From the NCBI GenBank assembly GCA_900155495.1, contig FTLJ01000098.1:62001-126000 (forward strand): 64,000 bases of DNA, written 5' to 3'. Positions 45,586-57,248 of the stretch are shown here, in pieces; positions within the stretch are counted from its first letter, which is position 1, and the number at the start of each line of letters is the position of its first letter. A program made the translations under genes and the position numbers. Under the pieces are notes generated by a model that saw nothing but the letters and a program-made list of their open reading frames with translations, did no database searches and was not told the origin of the DNA. The DNA is from Porogramme epimiltina. Its lineage: Eukaryota; Basidiomycota; Agaricomycetes; Polyporales; Polyporaceae.

Positions 45586-46305
45586 CTACGAGGACTCCTC
45601 CTTCGGCTTGTACTTCTCCGGGTCTGTTCCATGGTGCTGGTGGTTGACCAGGTTGACCCTGTATTATGTCAGAACGTATCATCGAAGCCTCGGAGCGGAT
45701 GGACTTACATGGGGAACAGGTCTGAAGGAGAGGTATGAGTGAGACAGAAGTTAAGGCTATGTAGAGCGGACATACGGAATTTGAGTTGAGAGAACGCAGA
45801 GTTGCGGTATGCCGCTCCCTGAATCCACTCAGGCTGGTCAGACTCGCCGTAGAGGGGAAGACCGCGCTTGGCACGATCTGAAAGCTCCGCAAGGTCCTTC
45901 GCCTCCTCCCGCTTGTTCTCGGACCAGCCCCAGAACCGGACTTATTCCCCAGTGTAACATGAGTAGCGTTTTCATCTGGCACAAACGTGGATAACTCACA
46001 GCTTGACCTTTGGTAGGCCATAAGGAATCCACCAACAAATCCGAGAACGCCGCCGAGGCGGAGCTGAGACCTAATCTTGAGGCTCGAAGGGTCCCACTTG
46101 TCTACCATTCCATGCCACCTTTAGAGCTGCTTGAAGCCATGGCGAATGTGAGACACGCACCCCACAAGAACAAGAGGGTCGGGAAGCCGGCAGTCGCGCC
46201 GGCCCAAACCCCGAGGTCGGAGGGGCGCATGTAGCGGATTACGCGGGAGGCATGGGGGTCCGCGTCGATGAGCGGGAAGGGTGTTTCGACCACCTTGTTC
46301 GGCAT
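45586..46305 (-). CDS. Mitochondrial complex I 21-kDa-type subunit (NUXM family)
   Basis: Exons 46305-46161, 46101-46000, 45940-45776, 45721-45709 and 45658-45586 sum to 165 residues. The N-terminus (TPFPLIDADPHASRVIRYMRPSDLGVWAGATAGFP), a second conserved block (LRLGGVLGFVGGFLMAYQRSS) and RFWGWSENKRE match the fungal NADH:ubiquinone oxidoreductase 21-kDa subunit family. Two hydrophobic segments suggest an inner-membrane accessory subunit. The fourth exon is only 13 nt. It is needed to keep frame between KF and VNLVNHQHHG. Head to head with the nucleoporin gene. Confidence 0.87.
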
Positions 46306-46590
46306 TGTCGTCTACGACGGCGGCGGCGACGAGGACGAGGACGGTGGAAGTGAGGTGCTGGTGCTTTGGCGCCGGGATGCCGAGAATGGCAGGCGATGGG
46401 CGTGACCGGAACGATTTAGGGCAGGCGTGGCGTGGGGGGCATGGGTGGCTCTGGGGCCAGGGCGAGCGAGGCACACCCTCCGATCGCGTCTTGCCTCTCT
46501 TCTCTCTTCTCCACCCTTCCTCTCCGCCCGCCCCCCTCCACTCTGCACACCGCGTGTGGCGGGTAGAAGACCCGTGACCACACGACCACC
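46306..46590. promoter_or_regulatory. Bidirectional promoter, complex I subunit and nucleoporin
   Basis: A 285-bp spacer between divergent starts, with pyrimidine-rich tracts on both sides of the middle. No TATA box seen. Confidence 0.45.
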
Positions 46591-49223
46591 ATGAGTAACG
46601 GCGCTGTCCGTTCATCTAACGCCAGGCGACATACTCGGAACAATAACGCGTCCCCTTATTCACGCCCTACAGGGAAGAAAGCCAATGCCGTGCGTTGCCC
46701 TGGCCATCCCATGCGCTATTTGTCTCACGAACTCGTGTGTCTCGATAGGGCTGGTCGATTACCGGTTTCCTGAGTTACCTCAACCCTCTTCGGTACACAG
46801 CGCAACGCGAAGAGGAAGACTTGACCGCACCTATTGGAGATGCCGCGACGCGTTTAGCGGCTAGAGGCCAAGAAGTGAGCATCTTTCTGCCGATAGTGCA
46901 TGTTCATTGTCCAACCACCGCGTGGGTAGATGCACCCTCAGGGCTACAGTGGAGACCCGATCTACGTGCCCATCGACCCATCATCCACCCAAGTTCAACC
47001 ACCACCCCCACCCCCACCCGCATCTTTGTCTCCTCCCTCATCATCTGTGAACGGCAACCACCGCACATCTCCCAAGAGCGACGACTCCCAGATGAATTCC
47101 TCAGCCAACCTCCAGAAGGTGCAAGAGTTCCTGACAGAGAATGGCGGCCGTCCTCTCAACCACGTCGAACTCGCCGGCTTGGTTCATCTCCTCCAAAGCA
47201 GCGTCGAAGGTAGGAGGTTTTGTTCCGGTTGGATGTTGGTATACCTAGCTTCTTACACGTCCACCAGATGAAGACGAGCATCCAGAGCCGTTCCGTTTCT
47301 CCAAGAGCCCAAGTACTCGCGGAAGCACCCCCGCTCCAAATTACCTCGCCACGGGCTCTACCTCTGCCTCTGCCAACTCTGCGCAGGGATCTCGTAAGAC
47401 CCTGGCCAAGAATCCAATGGGCGTTTATCGTTGGCAGGGAGGGGGCAGCGCTCGTCCTCGCAATCGCTTCCAATCGCCGGGCTTTGGGTCTACAGCTCCC
47501 CGGACGACGATGAAGATTGTGACGGAGAAACCGAAAATGGATAGCAAGAGGCGACGTGTTGGGGAGGACGCGACGACCTCCTCGCCACAGCGTGCGGGTG
47601 CCACGTCGACATCTAGTTCGACGGCGTCCTCCATATCGTCGTCTGCATCTGCACCCGCTGCTCTCAATGGTCAAGAATCGACTGCAAATGGACGAGCGAA
47701 TGGGCAAGCGCCCCCCGCCACACCTCGTATCCGCACTAACGGGATCAAGCCCACTACACCCGCTGTCCCCTCGCCTCTCCGCCAGGCTTGGCAAGCAGAT
47801 TCACCGCCGCAACAGCCATCCCACGCTCAGCCAGCCTCAAAGCCTACGCGCGCTGCCAGCTTCATGACCGAATTGATCAAGGAGGTGACGCCTCCGAAGA
47901 AGCCAGCATTCGCAAACCCGTACGAGGCGGCAAACCCGATGATCAAGCCTGCTCCCAAGAAACAACCAGCACGTAAGACACGAGCCTCTACCAGGGCAAA
48001 GGCACAGGAGGAAGTGCAGAAGAAGGAACCAGAGCTCACGTTCCAGGCAATCATTGAAGCGACAGTACCCAAGGTACGTACTCTCCTAACCCGATCCCCA
48101 GGGCCCGTATTAAGGTATCATGCAGGGAAGCAAGCGCTCTCGGCCTCCCCCCGAACTTATGGAAGCGGAGTCTCCGGAGAAGGAGAAGAGGGCAGTGTCT
48201 CCCCCCGAAATCGGTGCGACACGGCGTAGCACTCGTCTGAACGGCATTGAGCAGATTGTCAATGGGGTGAAGGAGACGAAGAAGACGGTCGTGGAAGAGG
48301 TATCTGACGAAGAAAGGCAACCGTCTCCACCAAAGAAACAACGCACGGTGAAGTCGCCCCCAGCCGCTCCTTACAGGCCCCTCACCGTGACCGTTGAGGA
48401 GATCGACGATGTGGAGATGGTCTCTGATTCTTCTACGAAGTCCGGATCAACAACTTCGTACACCCTACCTTCGGAAGTGATCGAGCCTGGTGACAATAAG
48501 TCCGACAAGAAGCGGGCCACATCCCCGACCTCCACACTTCCCAGTCTACCCCGCGCTGGGTTCGGACTGCAGAAGACTTCTGCGCCGAAAGCCCCTTCAA
48601 AGCTTCGCTTCAGCATCCAAGTTGAGAAGGAGGAAGCCACTGCGGCTCCAGCGCCGGCTCCAGCCTCCTTTACACCCCCTTCCATTCCTGCGACGACGAA
48701 GCCTAGCGATCCTCGCGCAAGCGCAGCAACAATGCCGGAAGACAAGCTGCCGAAGTACAGCTTCCCACTCCCCCTGTCTTCTCCGGGAGCCGGCCCTAGC
48801 ACCCTCAAAGCCCGCCAGAGCGCACTCGCGGCGCCCGCGACGGCGCTGCCGACGTTCGACTTTTCCAAGGCCCCCGCCCCCGCGCCTGCTCCCGCTCCTG
48901 CGCCTGTGCCTGCGAGCTCCGGGGGCTTCAACTGGGCCGCGGCGGGCATCGCACCCCCTCCCAAGCCTGCGGCGGACAAGTGGACGTGCGGAATCTGCAT
49001 GTGCACAAGCCCGGCGAGCGCGGACAAGTGCGTGGCGTGCGAGTCGCCGCGGGCGGACAAGCCCAAGCCAGCTGCGCCCACACAGGGCTTCAACTGGGCC
49101 GCGGCTGGTGTAAAGCCGCCCCCCAAGGCTGGTGGCGGTGGCGATCAATGGACTTGCTCGCTGTGCATGTGCACGAGTCCGGCGAGCGCGACGCAGTGTA
49201 CAGTGTGCGAAGCCCCGCGGTGA
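46591..49223 (+). CDS. Nup153/Nup1-like nuclear-basket nucleoporin
   Basis: Exons 46591-46689, 46749-46874, 46930-47209, 47268-48073 and 48126-49223 give 802 residues. Near the N-terminus GWSITGFLSYLNPLR looks like the membrane-binding amphipathic helix of Nup1/Nup60. Long disordered basic/Pro/Ser segments follow, with an NLS-like KRRRV. The C-terminus has two RanBP2-type zinc fingers (WTCGICMCTSPASADKCVAC and WTCSLCMCTSPASATQCTVC), each preceded by GFNWAAAG. The KCVACE end is typical of Nup153. The two finger modules with their leaders look like an internal duplication. Probable role: basket structure, Ran binding and mRNA or protein transport. Confidence 0.75.
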
Positions 49224-49827
49224 ACCGCGCTCGAGCCTCCCCCGCGTCCTTGTGTCTGGCCCCCCTAGTCCTATTCGTCTTGCTCATCTGTCTGTGCATA
49301 CACTCCGGTATTTGTCCCTGTCCCTGCATCTCTGTACATCGCTGTGTGTGTAGTCCCGCGTTCCGCATTATCGTGATTCGCCCCGGTTCTCTCGCATCGC
49401 ACTTTATCTCCAGTCGGTCAGTCACAGTGGGCGGCCCTTGGGCCCCGGTTCCGTTTATAATCTTACATCCGGTAGCTGCCTACTTGCACAATGTACATAC
49501 AGTCCGTGCGGCGCGAGCGGACCCGCTCGCGCCCGCTACCGTAGCTGCTGCAGAACAAGATCCGGGGGCGTGCGCCGCGCTCGCTCGCCCCGCGTTTTTA
49601 CCCCTGCTGGGTCGCCACAGAGGCCCGGCAGGGTGCACCTCCACACCCTCGCGTCCGATCGATCCACACCCACATATACACGATCGACCAAGACGCAACG
49701 ATCGGTGTCGAACGCCCCCGCCACACATCCCGCACAGATCGCCCGCGCCGCACACCCCGCGGGGCGCGGGGCGCAGTGTCCTCCTGGACGCCCTGGCGTC
49801 CCGACGCCTAGGCTAGGCCGGCGGCGG
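49224..49827. other. Convergent intergenic region
   Basis: About 600 bp between the 3' ends of the nucleoporin and KIN28 genes. T/C-rich 3' UTR-like sequence is followed by nothing recognisable. Confidence 0.4.
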
Positions 49828-51443
49828 TCACTTGGTGAAGTCGAGCCGGCGCGCGACGGGCCTGCCCGCGAGCTCGTCGGCGGAGTGCTTGCGCTTGAGC
49901 TTGTTGCCGTTCGCGCGGGCGGGGTCGACGTTGCCGTCGACCTCGTCGAGCGGCGCGCCCGTGTCCTTCTTTGCGGGCTTGGGGAGCTTCGACGGGTGCG
50001 AGGGGTAGGGGAGCGCAAAGAAGTAGGGGTGCTCGAGGGCCTGTGGGCGGGTCGTTAGGGCGGGCTGGCTGGCGTGCGACAGGGAGGAGGACGGGTGAAG
50101 GGGGAGGAGGCTGCGGAGGCGCAGGGGGGAGAGGGAGAGGGAGACTCACGTCTTTGGCGGAGATGCGGCGGCGCGGGTCGTAGATTAGACACTTGTTGAG
50201 GAGGTTCAGGCAGTCTGCGCTCGCTGCGGTGAAGAGGTCGCGCAGCGGCGTCTTGGGGAACTGCCCGACCGGAACGTAGTCCGGTAATTTCGTGTGACCC
50301 TAAAGTCTGGCGTCAGCTCCGGCGTGTGGTTAGGTAGACGGCGGTGGGAGGCAGCGCCATCGCGCGCCCGAGCGGGGAAAGAGCGACTGAGAGAGCGGGC
50401 GCGACGTACCGGCCAGTCCTCCTCGGTCGGAGTGCCAAGTGCGCGGAAAATAGTCTTGAGCTGATCCATGTCTGTCTCTCCAGGGAGATAGGGTGTGCGG
50501 AGCATCAGCTCGGCAAAGATGCACCCGACGGACCAAACGTCTACCGCGGTGCTGTAGTACCTACACCCCCACAAGAGCTCGGGCGGCCGATACCATCTGT
50601 GACACACGTCGGATGGTGGTGAGATACCGACGTCGGAAGGTGTCCTCGGGGGAGAGGAATGGAAACCGGGGACGCACCGAGTGATGACTTGACATGTCAT
50701 CTTGTAGCCTGGGTCCGCAAAGTCCCGGGCGAGACCGAAATCGGCAATTTTGAGCTGTCCGTCAGCTGCAATGAGCAAGTTGTTGGGCTTGAGATCCTAT
50801 GGCGGTGGGGGAACAATCCGGTGAGGTTGGCGTTACTAGCGTCAAAAGAAAGCATCCACTAACCCTATGGAGGATAAAATTTCTATGGCAGAACTCTAGG
50901 CCACGGAAGGTCATAGCCATCCAGCTCTTGATGTCCGCAGGGAGGAAGACCAATGAACGGTCTTTGATTACGAGTTCCAAGTCGGTGTCAAGGAACTCGA
51001 GGACCAGGTTTAGGTTCTTTTTCGAGGAGAACACGTCGAGGAGCTTATGGAGGGCAGTGTCAGTAAGCTTCAACGGGTGTTGTTGAATTTTCAGCGACGC
51101 ACTTCAATGACGTTCTGGTGTTTCAACTCGCGCAAGAACTTGACTTCGCGTATTGCGGACATGTCCAAGCCATCCTTGAACTGCCCGACCTTGATTTTCT
51201 TGATAGCGACTTTTCGTCCGGTGGATATTTGCCTGCCTGAGCCACAGGGTAAGCATAAATTCCGGTCTAGTACTGGCTGTTCGTTTTCGCACCTCTATAG
51301 ACGACGGCGTAGGCACCTTCACCGATCTTCTGGTCTTTCGTCCTAGGATGAAACGATGAGCACGCCAGTTGGGTGGTCACAATCGATGAATGTGGTCACC
51401 ATTGCCTCTGTCTCTCGGCATTGGCTTTCTCAACAGCGTCCAT
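49828..51443 (-). CDS. KIN28: Kin28/CDK7 cyclin-dependent kinase (TFIIH)
   Basis: Eight exons: 51443-51400, 51342-51293, 51236-51103, 51043-50864, 50796-50678, 50596-50410, 50299-50150 and 50040-49828, giving 358 residues. All kinase elements are seen: [11 protein letters not shown] loop, catalytic lysine in VAIKKIKVG, the SAIREV helix of the CDK7 type, HRDLKPNN, DFGLA, activation loop with [13 protein letters not shown], and the [12 protein letters not shown] helix. Kin28 phosphorylates the RNA polymerase II CTD within TFIIH and may act as CDK-activating kinase. The C-terminal extension is basic ([19 protein letters not shown]), a likely nuclear signal. The first exon is short (44 nt). Confidence 0.93.
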
Positions 51444-52190
51444 ATCGGAGGCCGAAGGCTAAATGCGAAGCGGTGGTATGGTGGCTGTTCCCCACGAGGA
51501 AAGGAATAGGAGAGGCCGCGGGACGGTGGCACCGACGTGTACGTGCTGGTTGCCAAGTATGAGCGGACGTGGAATCTGTGGCGGGCGCGCAGAACCGAGC
51601 CGTACCTTGTCTGATTGGAAGCGCGTCGAGCAGCGCGGGCGGACCGGAGGCTGCAGCTGAGGCGGGGCGGCGACAGTTGTTGGTGGCAAGCGAGGACAAG
51701 ACGCCCGTGCCAGATCACGTCTTCCATTTTGGGCGCAGCGGATAATGGGCGCCTGCCGGCTGCGGGCCCAACCAGGCTGGCCGCTGAACCAGGTGGGCGG
51801 GATGATGTCAAGTGCAGGGTTGCACCGGACTGCGGCTGGGCGGCTGGGCGGCTACCCATGGTTGGCTGCTATCCGCACCTGTCGCGCGGGCGGGCAGGCG
51901 GTGGTGTGTATCACGCTCGATGGTTTGATGGTCCCTGCGGAAATCCGCGCTCAGAGATAGCGTGGCTGCTGTGGCACAAGATATGCTCCGCCCTCCACGT
52001 CCCCGCCAGCCCCCGCCAAGCTGCCCGCCCTCCTTCTCTCCTTCTCCATCTTCCATCTCCATCTCTTCGCCTTCATTTTTCGCGCCGCAGGCGGCCCCGA
52101 ACCTTCTTTGGCCCCTCTAACCTCTTTTGCCCTGTATATATACAGCAGGCCTGAATCCTCCTACCCCACGCACTGCGCCAGGTTGGCCGT
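51444..52190. promoter_or_regulatory. Divergent promoter region, KIN28 and GPCR
   Basis: A 747-bp spacer. A clear TATA sequence (tgtatatataca, about 52133-52144) lies about 50 bp before the GPCR ATG, following a long CT-rich tract (52010-52080). This suggests a regulated, strongly initiated GPCR promoter. The KIN28 side has no TATA. Confidence 0.55.
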
Positions 52191-54372
52191 ATGGCGAGCT
52201 CCTACGGCAATGGTTCTCAAGACGACGACGTCCTCACTCTCCTCCCCGACGGCCACCAGTTTGTCATGAGCATGCCCTACACAGGCAGCGAGACCAACGG
52301 AGTTTTGGTAGGTCCTTCCGGTCGCGTGAGCACTACTTCCGTGCCTTTCTGATCTTTCTATCGTCAGGTCCTCGTGATTGTCTCGAGCATTTCTGCATGC
52401 GCAGTCATCGGCCTCCTCCTCGCTATCGCGGTGAGTACTTTGTGCGTACAGTTCTGTCAAGTGCAGCTAGACTCATGAGAGTAGGTGTCGGCGTTCAACA
52501 CTCGGCATTCAAAGTCGCGCAGTCTGTTTGTGCGCAGCCATGTGGCTGCGTACTTCATATCCCTCCTACTGTGTGAGGTAGCTCAGAGTTCGTAATCCTG
52601 CGCTCACCTCACCGAATTTTCTTTGACGCTTGTCTTCTTTCAGCTGTGGGGTCAATCATGAACATCCGTTGGGTGACCGCCCATGCCGTTTCGTATGAAT
52701 CCTATTGCACAGTTCAAGGTACTAGGTCCATTCCTGCCAAGTGTGTTGTGACGGGGCTGAATTTATCATTCAAGGCGTGGTGAAACACATTTCTGACGTT
52801 GGCACCGCTTACTGGTATGCTCTCTTGAACCTTCTTCCGTACATGTGTCCTCATCATCCTCAGGTCGACAATCATCGCTCTGAACACATTCTGGATCCTG
52901 TTCTTGCAATGGAAGCTTCGCTTCTATGTATTACTCTCCGCCCTGCTCGGTGGGTGGGCAACCATTGGCGCGATTATTTCCGCCGGCCCGGGTGCTCTCC
53001 AGAGATCTGAAACTGGCCCCTTTTGTGAGCCCATCCTCCGAAGTCTGCTGAAGGCTTTCGTCACCAGGTGCTGAAACTCATTCTATAGACGCTATTTCCG
53101 GATATTGGTGCTGGATCTCGGACGAGTATCCTTCAGAACGTATTACGTATGTCGAACATTTCCTAATTGCCGTTCTCACATTCAATAACTTGCAATTCCC
53201 TCAGGCTAGATTATATGATTGTGAGTGCGCACGTTCTCTACCAAACACGCGCGAATTCACTTGTTTGACAGATGTTTATATCGGCCGGACTGTGCTTCGT
53301 CATGTATACCTTGGTCTTCCTAAGACTTCGGGGAAACATCTTGGTGCACGGATGGCGTTTAACATTCCGATTCCGTCGGGACACCCTCTCTGATGCTCCG
53401 AGGAGCGTCGATACACACGTTATCAACATCGCGAAAGGCATGCTGCTGTGAGTGACTAATTGCTTGGTACTCTGGGATGCACAAGAGACTAATGTAGACC
53501 ACCGTGGACGCTTGTAGATATCCGGTTCGTACTGAAGTAATCTCTGGACTTCCCATGGTCCTCATTGCCTTGACACCCGATAGGTTGCATACACGATCTT
53601 ACTGCTGCCCATCGCCATCTGTCGCTTTGCCGATTGGACCGGCCACGAAGTCCCATTCGCGGTCACCATCTTTAGGTTCGTTCCCACTTCGCACCTTTGT
53701 GCTCGCTGTAACGCTGCCGTTGTGATACTAAAAATACCCTCTCAGTGACTCCATCTTTTTACTTTCCGGTACTATCAATTTGCACGCACTACCCACACGA
53801 TAGCCACTGATGCACATCCTTCAGGGTTTGTCAACGTCACCCTGTTCCTCACCACCAGACGCGTTCTTCCCATACACAGCGTCATTCCCCGCTCCGTAAG
53901 CCGACTCTTCGGGAACCAGATGACGGTCGACACCCGCGCGAGCACGTACACAACCAGCAGCAGCTACACGTCGAGCAGCTACCGCTCCGACGTCGACGTC
54001 GAGAAGTCCAGCCGCATGCTCTCATACGACGAGTCCGTCCTCCCACGGCCCGACGCGCCGCTCTCTGCGCTCGCCACGCCCTACACCGCCAACAACGCAT
54101 TCGTGATAGGCTCCGTGCAGTCCCCAGAACCGTACGAGGACATCACTCGCATGCCGCAGGCCCATTACGGTCCCACGCGAGCGCCCATTCCTGGCCGGGA
54201 GCTCGACATCGACATCTCGAGCGTGCGGTATTCGTACGACGGCGGCGCGAGCCCCCCCTACGTCGGCTCCCCGGATACACCAGCGCGCTCGCGCCCGCGC
54301 GCGGAGCCGAGCCCCGCCTCCCTCCAAGCGCATCCGCGCCCGAGCGGGGCCCCATCGGCTGGAGGGAGGTGA
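52191..54372 (+). CDS. cAMP-receptor-like (Git3-type) GPCR
   Basis: Thirteen exons: 52191-52307, 52368-52430, 52485-52571, 52644-52718, 52774-52814, 52864-53024, 53089-53146, 53205-53220, 53272-53447, 53518-53524, 53584-53675, 53746-53768 and 53825-54372. They close to 487 residues. Seven hydrophobic segments are present with marks of the Dictyostelium cAR/fungal Git3 group: SIMNIRWV, a conserved Cys in SYCTVQG, YWCWIS, MFISAGLCFVMY, and YPVAYTILLLPIAICRF in TM6. The tail is about 180 residues, Ser/Tyr/Pro-rich and likely phosphorylated. The ligand is unknown (sugar or amino-acid sensing in related fungi). Exons 8 (16 nt) and 10 (7 nt) are microexons. Confidence 0.85.
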
Positions 54373-55128
54373 GGAGGTGCGCCGGCCCTGCGCCCGATGG
54401 CAGATGGGGGATGGGCCACGCGATGGTCGTTATGAGCGCCACAATCACGGTCTTGCTATCTTTTACTGTACTCGTTGCCTTTTTTTGGCCCGGGCCCGCG
54501 GTTGCTGGCGTTGCACGCTGGCCCGTTGCGCTGTTGTTCGATATTCGTTCTTCGCTTTAGTGGAAACTGTGTGTGTACTTCTCGCTGCTGTATTCTTACG
54601 TGTGTCATAACGTACCTGGACGTGATGACTGCTGTGCTGATGTCGCGCCGGACACAGGAATGAGCGACCTCATCCGTTTGAGAGAGTTGCTACTTACTGC
54701 CCCCGGCAACTAGAGAAACGGGGCTTTACCGACTTGACATCCAACAGGAAAGATCTCTGCATCTTCCAAATCGGTGAACGATGGTTACAAATCGGGCGGT
54801 GAATAGCATTGCCCAAGGGCCAACACTTTTGGGCTCCCAGCACGTGGCTATGGTATGACCGTGGGACCGGCTTCGATCGCTCTGATGTCACCATCTGGGT
54901 TATTAAATGCGTGATCAATCAGTGTACTACAGACATATAACATACATACAACAGGCTGGGCCTGTTCGGCGAGCCCTACGCTTCACTGAACTTGCTTGAA
55001 GAACCTGTAAACGACCCCGTTGTGCGTAGGGGGCACACTGATCCCGTGTCGATCGTGAGCCCGCCGTTGCGTCATGACGGCCATGGTTGTCAGCTCATCT
55101 AAGCGCATTAGCAAGACTCTGTAATGCT
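54373..55128. other. Intergenic region
   Basis: About 750 bp between the GPCR and MsrB. The 3' side of the GPCR is T-rich to about 54620. The rest shows no gene, RNA or repeat. Confidence 0.4.
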
Positions 55129-55956
55129 ATGTTCCTTTTCTCCCACCTCGCACCCGCACTCTCGCCCATCCCCATAAAGGCCACGTTGTTGTCTCGCACA
55201 GCCTCTAGAGCCGTCTCCAACGTTAAGAACGGCGTTCGAGGGCATACAGCGACCCACACATCGATCGCTTCCGACCACTTCACAGTCGCTCGTACCTCAT
55301 ATAACCTCAGACACCGACTCTTTCACACCAGCCCGGCAACGATGGCCGACTCCAGCAAGACCAAGAGCGAGAGCGAGTGGCGTGCCGTCCTCACGCCGCA
55401 GCAGGTAAGGCAAATCGAAACGCAGATCGCCCGCGCGAGGTCGCTGATCTGCGCGGCGCGTGCAATGTTGCAGTTCCGCATCCTCCGCGAGAAGGGCACC
55501 GAGCCCGCGGGAACCGGCAAGTACGACAAGCACTACGAGGAGGGCGTGTACGCCTGCGCCGGCTGCGGCACGCCGCTCTACAAGAGTGTCACCAAGTTCA
55601 AGAGCGGCTGCGGCTGGCCGGCCTTCTTCGACGGTACGTCGCGCCGGGGCCCTGCGCCGCATGCGCCCGTCTCTCTGAAATCGATGCGCGCGATGCTGAC
55701 ATCGATATGCGCGCGCAGCTATTCCTGGCGCGGTAAACCGCCATGAGGACCGCTCGTTGGGCATGACCCGCACCGAGATCACTTGCAATGCGTGTGGCGG
55801 GCATTTGGGGCACGTCTTCAAGGGGGAAGGTTTTCCAACTCCCAGTACGTCATATAGCCCAATTATGGTCCACATGCATTGTCTGACCGACCTTCAGCCG
55901 ACGAGAGACACTGCGTCAACTCTATCTCGTTGAACTTTGTTGACGGGGGGAACTGA
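55129..55956 (+). CDS. Methionine-R-sulfoxide reductase (MsrB)
   Basis: Exons 55129-55404, 55474-55633, 55719-55844 and 55898-55956 give 206 residues from the first ATG. The MsrB fold is complete: zinc cysteines in ACAGCG and CNACGG, GCGWPAFFDG, EDRSLGMTRTEI, HLGHVFKGEGFPT, and the catalytic Cys in RHCVNSISLNF. The first 70 residues are basic and Arg/Ser-rich and end in RLFHTSPAT, a typical mitochondrial presequence. A second ATG at 55342 (MADSSKTKSE) would give a cytosolic form of 135 residues, the usual length of the core. It repairs oxidised methionine with thioredoxin. Confidence 0.93.
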
Positions 55957-56266
55957 TGAGAAACCGCTGGACATCCGGACTATAGGTCTACGGATGTTGT
56001 ATTTACGCAGGTCAAAGGCTGCGGGAGCGCAGACCTTGTACGATTTATCAACTTCATCTCACCGATCCTCGAGATTAGTTCCGTTGATTGCGCTCACTAT
56101 ACACATGCAAAATGGTCTAACGGGTGGATGTGTAGAGTAAATATGGGAGGTAAGTGATCGTAATTGCCGTCATGACGTACACAACGAGACATCGTGAACG
56201 ATTGCCTGAAGGTGTCGTCCGTCATCAGGAAAGATGCTGTATAGTACATTGAAAGTCGTGATGGTA
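55957..56266. other. Convergent intergenic region
   Basis: About 310 bp between the MsrB and tropomyosin 3' ends; nothing recognised. Confidence 0.4.
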
Positions 56267-56944
56267 TTAGAGGCCTTCCATGTTCGCGACGAGATCGTCG
56301 AGCTCTGCCTTGGAGGCCTTGTACTTCGCTTCTGCGTCCTGTGGCGAAGTACCGTGTTAAGACATTGACTGGGGACGCAGCACCGGCTATAGAACGCGAC
56401 ACTCACCTCGTACTTCTTCTCCCATGCGTCGCGCTCCTGCTCGAGACGCTGGACCTGCCGCTCGAAGTGCTCCGCCTTGACGTCCACCTGCCTCAACCTG
56501 CGAGTGCGAGTGCACGAGCGTTCAGAGTTAGCCGACGTACGCGAGGACAGGTCACGTACTTTTCCATGGTCTCCTTCGCATTCTTCTCCGCAGCATCCAG
56601 TTCCTCCTCCAGCAATTGGATCTTCCGAGTAAGAGCGTCGTTAGTGGTCTTGCTAGCATCCCCATCCGCCTCCGCTTGCTTGAGCTCCATGACCCTCCCC
56701 TCCGCCTTGTCGAGCTGCGCCTCAAGAGTGTTTACCTTGTTATTGAGGGACTGGATCTCTTGGTCCTTCGAGAGGACCTCCTGCTCGAACTTCTTGTTCT
56801 TGGCCTCAGCCGCCTCGGCACGGTCTACCGCTGTGTCGACCTCCGCGCGAAGGGATTGCAGACGCTATCGAAACAATCACGTCAGCTCACGCGCTCGGGC
56901 AGTATGCGAGAAGAAGTGGGACGTACCTCCTTGATCTTCTCCAT
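56267..56944 (-). CDS. TPM1: Tropomyosin
   Basis: Exons 56944-56927, 56864-56560, 56497-56407 and 56338-56267 give exactly 161 residues, the usual length of short fungal tropomyosins. The whole protein is one heptad coiled coil (MEKIKERLQSLRAEVDTAVD, AEAAEAKNKKFEQEV, LNNKVNTLEAQLDKAEG). It ends in ELDDLVANMEGL, close to the family's conserved C-terminus. It binds along formin-made actin cables and is needed for polarised growth and cytokinesis. The first exon is only 18 nt, a feature shared by many fungal tropomyosin genes. Head to head with the UPF0662 gene. Confidence 0.95.
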
Positions 56945-57248
56945 TGTAGATGCGGGCGATGTAAGAGTAGGACGGAGGGGATGGAATGAGAGACTGGTGC
57001 GGCGATGCGCCGCGCTTGTCTTGAGCAACACTGATAAAGTATCAGCCGTGGAAAGCACCTGCCAAATGCGTGCACCCTCACGTGCGCGGCTCCTAGTCCC
57101 GGCTCGGGGCTCGGAGCGTAGCTTGGCCTGCACTTGGGAGGAGCCACCGCCATCCTCTCCCTCTTCACTGCGTCGATCCGCCGACATTTGCCCCGGAACG
57201 CCGCCACGCACCCTCCAGCACGCATCAGAACTCTTCCCCACTGCAGCC
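56945..57248. promoter_or_regulatory. Bidirectional promoter, tropomyosin and UPF0662 gene
   Basis: A 304-bp spacer between divergent ATGs. No TATA box. A CT-rich tract runs toward the + gene. Confidence 0.45.

Noticed and set aside
48371..49126. 251-codon minus frame opposite the nucleoporin
   Set aside because: Ala/Gly repeats mirror the Pro/Ala-rich coding strand; the + strand has clear zinc fingers.
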